A stretch of DNA of 36,066 nt. Origin: Candidatus Poribacteria bacterium. GTDB lineage: Bacteria > Poribacteria > WGA-4E > WGA-3G. Shown piece by piece: positions 17,901-22,931 of this stretch. A program made the translations under genes and the position numbers. The stretch covers positions 14,874 through 50,939 of the forward strand of contig JAAXHI010000540.1 in NCBI GenBank assembly GCA_012270875.1. The letters run 5' to 3'. Positions within the stretch are counted from its first letter, which is position 1. The number at the start of each line of letters is the position of its first letter. Under the pieces are notes generated by a model. That model had not been told where the DNA came from. It did no database searches and worked only from the letters and a program-made list of their open reading frames with translations.

Positions 17901-17988
17901 GCTTTTGATATTTTTTCACAAGTTCACTGAAGGCACTATCATCACCATCAAGAATCCGGTGTATGAGTTCAACATCACTGTTTTTCAT
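14953..17988 (-). CDS. Membrane-tethered ECF sigma factor fused to an Asp-box beta-propeller (sigma-propeller 1)
   Basis: A 1011-residue fusion. Residues ~10-90 are sigma region 2 (HIAEEITQDTFLKAY, then GWLYVIAANN). Residues ~125-178 are region 4 (TLHYFSEMSAADIGAFLG, then VNTIKSRLRRAQQRL, the -35-binding helix-turn-helix). A single membrane helix lies at ~219-240. A juxtamembrane block conserved in all three paralogues follows (~255-290, VEIIEAPIVLD and LRNQAGRFE). From ~320 onward come Asp-box (S-x-D-x-G-x-x-W) propeller repeats: ~395, 434, 538, 593, 633, 673 and 883. The expected topology is sigma inside, propeller in the periplasm. No zinc-binding anti-sigma domain is present. ATG 17988 has GGAGGTG eight bases upstream and lies ~16 bases after the predicted transcription start of an ECF-type promoter. 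Asp-box propellers often bind glycans or peptides; the signal here is unknown. It leads a three-gene operon. Confidence 0.9.
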   Translation of the reverse strand: MKNSDVELIHRILDGDDSAFSELVKKYQKPVHALVWRKIGDFHIAEEITQDTFLKAYQRLGTLKQPQRFTGWLYVIAANNCKMWMRKKRLRTQSLEETDSAHLEKATYSGYVVEENERTIAEAQREVVKQLLATLQESDRTVITLHYFSEMSAADIGAFLGVSVNTIKSRLRRAQQRLKQEEPMVREALEHFQITPHLTENIMREISRLKPVAPSGSKPLIPLAVSAATALFIFLIMGVGSQHLVRFQKPYNIDAQSEMTVEIIEAPIVLDRPAKPDLRNQAGRFETTGKRDSAGPQLSEPVTPGAARIAKEARPSTQQQWVQASGPSEVSSTSNLFLSSQGDVYASSPVGIYRLTPNASTWTLINASVPIKGRTPMAERDGTLYLAAPREVLVSIDKGETWESLGERPRGYTIGLVVTGEGLYLALDNQVFRWTDAGKQWIPLSEKIEDGIVFAIAAIENTVFVGTSQGLYRVQTATWEKLPLDTTKAIHSLAVSENNLYVGTGPDIFQFETSEEISRYVGQFLTDNTSRAWEIFHSIDLGNSWTDITPTSNSLMMKLSPGIKVLVSGETLLALGLIGTLRSTDDGKTWAELGTDALDINSTLNAAMSSIFPAVMVDENTLFKAGFYGPARSTDGGQSWHSFVKGMVGTRIKNLIAFKNHLYINTGRAIAKSADGGESWSNFSVDYGELTPKPTEESVSTDFLINAKLAISDDMLYVILPKAGKENEMHIFHLSTNGRVLRPIQGALAFDRNLATDTSGTTLQKVSAENITDNIVGDAEKADASTEIAQRTAEAQQTASEWPRGFAVSGETFYVEYKRRLFRWKRGELEWFNTGLTDMVGMSNDIIKSLRDRKTDHRNTDLKLAVLGETVYVGKRDGHLFRSFDGGSTWKDLTSNLPLRFEHINEIVFAGLTVYVATDTGVLTSQDGEHWRVITDKTGANTVVDRMAVGGTTVYGVGSGGAHLLDNRGEWEKISPEVPDKIIAATINGNRLYVATEGRGMFYISLENENY

Positions 17989-18010
17989 GAGAATCACCTC
18001 CGTTGATTTA

Positions 18011-18042
18011 TAATGATGCCTATTAGGTGCGAAATGGGTGCA
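18011..18042 (-). promoter_or_regulatory. ECF-type promoter of sigma-propeller 1 (likely autoregulated)
   Basis: Minus strand: TGCACCC (18042-18036), 16 bases beginning ATTTCGC, then GCATCATTA (18019-18011). It lies just upstream of the ribosome binding site of a gene that encodes an ECF sigma factor. Confidence 0.72.
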
Positions 18043-18160
18043 TAGTGGTGAAAAAAATATTGTAAGATAACGAATTGTTTACGCTTGGTGTTTTGGATAA
18101 GTTAGAGAATTTATATGATAACATAGACCAACAGACTGCGTAAATCCTAAACATATTGAC

Positions 18161-18195
18161 AAAAAAACTCGTCCACAAGCGTTTTGTGAACGAGT
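18161..18195 (-). terminator. Intrinsic terminator after the sigma-propeller 2 gene
   Basis: Minus strand: ACTCGTTCACAA pairs with TTGTGGACGAGT around a short loop and is followed by a T run. It lies ~90 bases after the stop codon at 18282. Its sequence and its lead-in match the terminator at 12812-12847, so the operon ends appear to have been duplicated together with the genes. Confidence 0.82.
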
Positions 18196-18281
18196 TAGAA
18201 ATCAACAAGTTTTTTTTTACTATTTTCTCCTTAGGCGTACAAAAAGTCTATGGTATCATTCAAGGATAATGTTGTATAGTA

Positions 18282-19256
18282 TCAACCACTTTCGTTTCCA
18301 AGCGGAATATGAAATATCCCGCGCTGATTGGTGATAATGTAAAGTTTATCCTTGGCAAAAACGAGTTCTCGAATGCCATCTGGAACTGCTGGCGAGACCT
18401 TCTTCCATTTACTACTGTTATCCAAACGATAGGCACCGGCATTACGCACACCGTAAACTGTAGTGCCATCGACAGCGAGGCTGGTAATCATAAGACGCTC
18501 GCCTTCGGTGTCAGTTAGCACATGCCAGTGTTCACCGGTTTGTGAAGTTAAGACCCCTTTGTTAGTTGCGACATAAACCGTTGAACCCGCAAAGATGATC
18601 TCTCTGAAGCGGCTAAACGGAAGCGGTAGATTTGGCGTAACGTCTTTCCAATTGTTTCCACCATCAAACGATTGAAAGAGTTTGCCGTCCCGCTTACCGA
18701 CGTAAACAGTTTCCCCTGAAACAGCCAACTGGAACCCTTTGAGGTTGTTACGGGGCTGTTTTCCGGGATCCATAAGTCCCGTGCTTATCCATTTCTGTGT
18801 CCCGCGTTTACACTTGAAGAGTTCTCGCCTGTATTCAATATAGAATGTGTCATTACTCACTGCCAGTTCACCAAACGTCACCTCGCCGGTTAATAGATCC
18901 TTTGAGTAATGATTACCATCAAATTCAAGACCAGGAAGTCCTTGGACGGAACGGAGCGTATTGCCATCAGCAGACAGGCGGAAGATACGGAGGTTATTTT
19001 TTTCTATTATAGGTGAGGATGAACCGTAAATGTCCTTTCCTTCAAGGAAAACACCATAAGGGATCCCGTCAGCGACAACTAACCGCTGATAGGGGAAGTC
19101 AGGATCGTAGGGAGCGTTCTTCTCGGTTCCAAAGTTAACGGGTGCCCACGATTCACCACCGTCGGTTGATTTGACGATTTCGCGTTTGTTAAGGGCATAG
19201 AGTCTGTTTTGGAACGCGACTAAACTCCGCATTTCTGTTCCTATCGTCCCTTTCAT
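18282..19256 (-). CDS. C-terminal propeller fragment of sigma-propeller 2 (after the amber codon)
   Basis: This is the longest ATG-initiated piece after the internal TAG: 324 residues of Asp-box propeller (STDGGESW, SFDGGNNW) ending IFHIPLGNESG. No ribosome binding site precedes the ATG at 19256 and there is no signal peptide. It is unlikely to be translated alone and is best read as part of the interrupted gene. Confidence 0.5.
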   Translation of the reverse strand: MKGTIGTEMRSLVAFQNRLYALNKREIVKSTDGGESWAPVNFGTEKNAPYDPDFPYQRLVVADGIPYGVFLEGKDIYGSSSPIIEKNNLRIFRLSADGNTLRSVQGLPGLEFDGNHYSKDLLTGEVTFGELAVSNDTFYIEYRRELFKCKRGTQKWISTGLMDPGKQPRNNLKGFQLAVSGETVYVGKRDGKLFQSFDGGNNWKDVTPNLPLPFSRFREIIFAGSTVYVATNKGVLTSQTGEHWHVLTDTEGERLMITSLAVDGTTVYGVRNAGAYRLDNSSKWKKVSPAVPDGIRELVFAKDKLYIITNQRGIFHIPLGNESG

Positions 19257-19385
19257 AAACGGATGCCACGATTCACCGCCGTCGGTTGTCCGGTGAATTT
19301 CATATTTACCCGCATAAAAAATGTTTTCGTTGACCGCTACAGCTGGTGTGTGACTTGGTGTATACGGAATTTCCCCAAGGTCTCT

Positions 19386-21173
19386 CTATGTTAGTCCACC
19401 ATCTCTTGAGCGCATGCCGTTGTTAGCACTCACTGCTAAAAGCGTTTCACCAGCATTCAACAGTGTAATACCTGTTATTCGCGCCATAAAGGGAGGTTTG
19501 TTTATAGGTGTTATATCAATCCATGAATTCCCTAAGTCGGTTGAAAGAAAAATGCCCCACTTGGTTCTGCCACTCGTGGTTAATTTTAAGTTCTCCTTCC
19601 GTATCCGTGAACGATTCAGACTCGCTGCAACGTAGAGGTTGTTTTTAGAAACTGCCAAGGAGTCAAAGCCATAAAAGGCACTGCGTGTTTTTATCGGCAA
19701 TTTTGCCCATCTGTCTGAATTAAGTCTGTAGCATCCTCGGTTTGTAGCAGCAAATATAGTATTTCCAATAGATGTCACTGCAGCTATTTCTTCCGCTGTG
19801 GATTCCTGGTCAAAGGTAAAACCGTCGTTAAGGGCTGTCCACTGTTTGCCGCTGTCTGTGGATTGATAGATACCGTTTTTAACGGCAAGATAGAAGGCAT
19901 CGTCTGTTATTATCAACCCCATAGCCTTACCTTCTGGACGGCTACCGAGTGTATGCCACGTCTTGCCACGATCGGTTGAAGACAACAATTCTTTAACAGA
20001 CACAGTATAGAGGGTATCGCCGCGTTCTGTCATAGGCATCGGATAGAGTTGTCCATTCGTTGCAGTAGCATTGACGAGTGTCCATGCCTCCGCATTTGGT
20101 GCCAATCTATAGATGCCGATAGGTGAGGTGGCGTAGACATCGCCTTTAGAACTTGCGAAGAAACCTAAGATGGAGACCCCTTCAGGGCCGCTTGCTTGTG
20201 TCCATTGCTGTTTCGTTGCAGCCCTTTTTTCATCCGCCATCTCCGTGGCGGCAGCCAGCACAAAAGGTTCTGAGACTTGCGGTCCGATACCACTGCGCTT
20301 ACCGTCGGTTTCAAAACGTCCCGCTTGGTTTCGTAAATCAGGCTTTGCCTGTCTATTAAGGACGATGGGTGCGTCAATGATTTCGACAGTCGTTTCGGAT
20401 TGTGCGTTTACGTTGTAAGGGTTCTGAAAACGGGCAAGATATTGAGAACCGATACCCATTATCAGGAAGATTAGGATCGCCGTTGCAGCAGAAACTGCCC
20501 ACGGCACTATGGGTTTGCTACTTGTCGGAGCTAACGGTTTTATCTCTGCAGTTTGTCGCATGATGTTCTCAGTGAAGTTGGCAGGTAGTTGGATACTACC
20601 GAGGGTTTCGCGAATCATGTTTTCCTGCTCCTTTAAACGGTTCCGGGCGCGTTGAAGACGGCTTTTAACTGTATTCGGGGATACACCCAAAAACTCACCA
20701 ATCGCTTGGCACGTCATTTCGCCGAGATAGTGAAGTGTCATAACCGTGCGCTCGCTCTCCGGTAGTTGTTCAAGGAGGTTTTTGACGATTTCACGGTGAT
20801 GTTCAGTAGCCTCGGCTTCACGATGTTCCGATTCATAATTAGCATAAGACGACTTTTCGATTTCTTCCATTGGTGTGTTTTCTATGGACTGTTGACGGAT
20901 TGCCGGTTTGTTTCTTTGGATCCAATTAAGACAAAGACGATTCGCAATCACATAAAGCCACCCATCAAATAGTTTCGGGTTCTTTAGCGTTGAAAGTTTT
21001 TTATAGACTTGGAGGAAAGCGTCTTGGGTAATTTCTTCAGCAATGTGAAAATCCCCAACTTTCCGCCAGATCAAGGCATGAACACGTCTTTGATATTTTT
21101 GGACCAAGACGCTGAATGCTTCATCGTCGCCTAACAGAATCCTGTGAATCAATTCGACATTATCTCTTACCAT
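19386..21173 (-). CDS. N-terminal fragment of sigma-propeller 2 (ECF sigma, membrane helix, partial propeller)
   Basis: 595 residues up to the TAG. It keeps sigma region 2 (HIAEEITQDAFLQVY), region 4 (TLHYLGEMTCQAIGEFLG and the following helix-turn-helix), the membrane helix near 220-240, the conserved VEIIDAPIVL and LRNQAGRFE block, and about half of the propeller. Even without read-through this product could still be a membrane-bound sigma factor with a crippled sensor, possibly acting constitutively or as a competitor; that is speculation. Confidence 0.7.
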   Translation of the reverse strand: MVRDNVELIHRILLGDDEAFSVLVQKYQRRVHALIWRKVGDFHIAEEITQDAFLQVYKKLSTLKNPKLFDGWLYVIANRLCLNWIQRNKPAIRQQSIENTPMEEIEKSSYANYESEHREAEATEHHREIVKNLLEQLPESERTVMTLHYLGEMTCQAIGEFLGVSPNTVKSRLQRARNRLKEQENMIRETLGSIQLPANFTENIMRQTAEIKPLAPTSSKPIVPWAVSAATAILIFLIMGIGSQYLARFQNPYNVNAQSETTVEIIDAPIVLNRQAKPDLRNQAGRFETDGKRSGIGPQVSEPFVLAAATEMADEKRAATKQQWTQASGPEGVSILGFFASSKGDVYATSPIGIYRLAPNAEAWTLVNATATNGQLYPMPMTERGDTLYTVSVKELLSSTDRGKTWHTLGSRPEGKAMGLIITDDAFYLAVKNGIYQSTDSGKQWTALNDGFTFDQESTAEEIAAVTSIGNTIFAATNRGCYRLNSDRWAKLPIKTRSAFYGFDSLAVSKNNLYVAASLNRSRIRKENLKLTTSGRTKWGIFLSTDLGNSWIDITPINKPPFMARITGITLLNAGETLLAVSANNGMRSRDGGLT

Positions 21174-21198
21174 TGCAATTCTCCGTAGTTTCAGGGCG

Positions 21199-21260
21199 AT
21201 TACGGGCATTCGGACGTAAAGCCCAGGTCTCCTTCAGGCTTCAGGATATAAGCCCTCTAA
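21199..21260 (+). repeat. Sequence shared with 35488-35549, probable IS200/IS605-type end
   Basis: It starts ATTACGGGCATTCGG and ends GGATATAAG-C, both shared with the copy at 35488-35549; the middle differs but is hairpin-prone in both. The second copy lies 150 bases upstream of a tnpB-like gene, which suggests a transposon end. Here it is a solo copy directly upstream of the sigma-propeller 2 start. A 21-codon frame with its own AGGAG (21241-21306, minus) runs into it and may be a truncated gene start. Confidence 0.5.
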
Positions 21261-21365
21261 CCCCTCGTGTTAATAAAAAATTTGACATCTCAATAGTTAG
21301 GTCCATGGGGTTCTCCTTTTGTTTTTTGGTAAAAACACTATATAGGAAATCCTATGGATTTACAA

Positions 21366-21382
21366 GTAGCAACTTGGGGTAA
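21366..21382 (-). repeat. Solo end of the CAAGTTGC inverted-repeat family
   Basis: GTAGCAACTTGGGGTAA matches the right-hand terminal repeats at 22332-22347 and 30796-30811, 30 bases after the stop of the 21412 gene. No partner end was found nearby. Confidence 0.45.
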
Positions 21383-21411
21383 AATAAAAAAATGCAGCTC
21401 TTGAATCGCTC

Positions 21412-22122
21412 TTACTCCAAGGGTTGAACGCCTTGCTCAATAAGCATATCCCTTAAAAACGGAAATTTTTCAAAAAGTTTTTGCTGCGCTTCTAAGGATT
21501 TTTGCGCAGCAGCAGCATCTTCAGCCTTCAATGCAGCTATTGTCTCATCCGCCTGTCTTTCGGTTTCCCACACTTGTGCTAATATTTCCACAGCATCTTC
21601 AGAGTAAACTGCGAGATTTAACAGGGCTTCATTGCGCCGCAGTCGTGCTTCCCGAAGTGTATTAGTTGCTGATTTTATCCGCTCAGGGTTTTTGGAATCA
21701 AAAGCTTCTCCCGCGCTTTTCTGTGCTGTTTGGTACTCTGATTCTGCTGTAAGATACTTTTCAAAGGCTTCAGCGGCAGCTGCATCTTCAGTTGAAAAAG
21801 TCTCTTGCGACATAGATTCTTCAGAAACTGCATCTTCGCTATGGACCTTGCTGCTGTCAATTTTCCCAGACGTTGCAGTATTACCCATCTCTTTTGATTC
21901 TGTATCTATCCCCGCGTCACCTTCGCGAGGCTTTTGTATAGTGTCAGAAGGCTCTGGTTTTACCGATAAGTCGCTGCTGGGTTGTAACGGAGTACTCTTA
22001 TAGACCTTCTTAGGTTCAGCCGTTAGTATTTTCTGAGCAGACCGATGATGTCCAAAATACCAAAGCGCGGTCGCACCTATTAAGAATAGAACAACATAGA
22101 TGAACATAGGATACTTTTTCAT
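21412..22122 (-). CDS. Membrane-anchored coiled-coil protein of unknown function
   Basis: A 236-residue protein. Residues 6-23 form one N-terminal membrane helix; a low-complexity Ser/Glu/Pro/Lys linker runs to ~110. From ~115 to the end it is Ala/Glu-rich and strongly helical, probably coiled coil, ending FLRDMLIEQGVQPLE. No named family is recognised. A short SKNPERIK segment resembles SKDPERIK in the membrane protein at 13760, hinting at distant relation. The start at ATG 22122 has AAGGAGG at good spacing. It lies between sigma-propeller 3 and sigma-propeller 2, all on the minus strand. An ECF-type promoter sits 450 bases upstream (22574-22605), with a 179-base inverted-repeat element between promoter and gene. 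Architecture (membrane anchor, linker, helical domain outside) matches the accessory proteins of the sigma-propeller 1 operon. Confidence 0.75.
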   Translation of the reverse strand: MKKYPMFIYVVLFLIGATALWYFGHHRSAQKILTAEPKKVYKSTPLQPSSDLSVKPEPSDTIQKPREGDAGIDTESKEMGNTATSGKIDSSKVHSEDAVSEESMSQETFSTEDAAAAEAFEKYLTAESEYQTAQKSAGEAFDSKNPERIKSATNTLREARLRRNEALLNLAVYSEDAVEILAQVWETERQADETIAALKAEDAAAAQKSLEAQQKLFEKFPFLRDMLIEQGVQPLE

Positions 22123-22168
22123 TTACAACCTCCTTATCCACTGCAGGATGGTTTCCCTGCTATTACAA

Positions 22169-22347
22169 TAACGCAAGTTGCCACCCATTTATTCTCACTG
22201 CGAAGCAATAGCACTCCTACGGAATGCGGTCGTTTAAATACGCTGTTTCTATTCTCACTGCGAAGCAATATCACCCCTACAGGGTGAGGAAAATGCCTAA
22301 GCCCCCTCGTTGAAACGTTCAAAATTTGTTAGTAGCAACTTGGGTTA
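22169..22347. repeat. MITE-like element bounded by CAAGTTGC inverted repeats (copy E)
   Basis: 179 bases. The left end TAACGCAAGTTGCCACCC (22169-22186) is the inverted counterpart of the right end GTAGCAACTTGGGTTA (22332-22347). Inside, a 20-base direct repeat beginning ATTCTCACTGCGAAG occurs at 22191-22210 and 22251-22270. There is no transposase. It lies between an ECF-type promoter and the 21412 gene. Confidence 0.6.
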
Positions 22348-22573
22348 TGATATTATCATCTGTTGGACAGGAAAGCAATCGCCCGAAACCTATCGCGTGT
22401 CCTGTCCGTCCAATTGTTTGGATAGAACAGATACAGATAATCTCTGTTGATACCACATATCTAACCTATACCTTTCGGAGTTGTGAAACTCCAGTTAGTT
22501 TGTGATGAGAGGTCAACCTCGCTATAATAGGATTGTGTAGGCGAACCCTCCACATCGTTCTGCTCTTTAAAGT
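22348..22573. other. Non-coding leader between an ECF-type promoter and a MITE-like element
   Basis: No convincing gene. Two small hairpins are visible (GGAGTT/AACTCC near 22478 and GAGGT/ACCTC near 22512). Read on the minus strand from the promoter at 22574 the longest frame is only 29 codons without a clear ribosome binding site. Confidence 0.4.
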
Positions 22574-22605
22574 TAAAGACACAATTATAGGGCAGGAGGG
22601 TTGCA
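22574..22605 (-). promoter_or_regulatory. Candidate ECF-type promoter upstream of the 21412 gene
   Basis: Minus strand: TGCAACC (22605-22599), exactly 16 bases, then GTGTCTTTA (22582-22574), preceded by a T run like the other sites. The -10-like box is poorer (GTGTCTTTA against GCGTCATTA) and the TTTCGC after the -35 is absent, so this is the weakest of the four. Confidence 0.5.
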
Positions 22606-22621
22606 TAACAGAAAAAAAAAA

Positions 22622-22695
22622 CGAATTTTTAGTTTGCGAAGAACCTTTTCGGTCACAATCTAACAGATGATGCTACAAGGTGGTAACTTGTGTTA
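22622..22695 (-). repeat. Degenerate, inverted copy of the 30694 element
   Basis: On the minus strand it begins TAACACAAGTTACCA and continues TTGTAGCATCATCTG then TTAGATTGTG. This parallels the first ~50 bases of the element at 30694. The distal half is worn. Confidence 0.5.
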
Positions 22696-22765
22696 ATATA
22701 TTATGTTCGCGTAGCAAAAACATCAAGCCTTTTCGATTGAATGTAAACACCAGCAAAACGCGAAA

Positions 22766-22811
22766 CAGCCAAACCTATGAAGGATTTTCAATTCCGACAA
22801 CGGTTTGGCTG
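22766..22811 (-). terminator. Possible terminator of sigma-propeller 3
   Basis: A perfect 10-pair stem (CAGCCAAACC with GGTTTGGCTG) encloses a 26-base loop and is followed on the minus strand by TTTCGCGTTTTGC. It lies ~120 bases after the stop codon at 22932. The loop is long and the T run broken, so the call is tentative. Confidence 0.4.
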
Positions 22812-22931
22812 TAACTACGAAACAGAACTTAATTTTTTACTTCTTCTTTTTCCTTATTTTTCACGCATAGTTAATTGCCTCGGAAGACGAAAAGTTAACA
22901 GCATCACGTCCACTCCGAGTCCCGTTTCCTA

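Larger units (their letters stand above)
18282..21173 (-). pseudogene. Sigma-propeller 2: ECF sigma-membrane helix-propeller gene interrupted by one in-frame amber codon
   Basis: The whole region is one reading frame of 963 codons, against 964 in its paralogue at 22932, broken only by TAG at 19386-19388 (codon 596). The paralogue reads GGKTWTELG where this gene reads GGLT-stop-RDLG, so a Trp codon (TGG to TAG) has been lost. Sequence on both sides stays in frame and keeps propeller motifs, for example STDGGESW on the far side, with no further stop for over 360 codons. This fits a very recent nonsense mutation, amber suppression or a sequencing error. The sigma domains, membrane helix and juxtamembrane block all lie before the stop. 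ATG 21173 has GGAG upstream; the frame to 21209 has none. The ECF-type promoter found before the other two copies is missing, and an element related to IS ends (21199-21260) sits there instead. Confidence 0.85.

Noticed and set aside
21241..21306. A 21-codon minus-strand frame with an AGGAG ribosome binding site
   Set aside because: It ends within a transposon-end-like sequence and matches nothing I recognise; noted as a possible truncated gene start only.
22191..22270. Direct 20-base repeats with 40-base spacer, CRISPR-like at first glance
   Set aside because: Only two units, both inside an inverted-repeat element, and no cas genes in the window.
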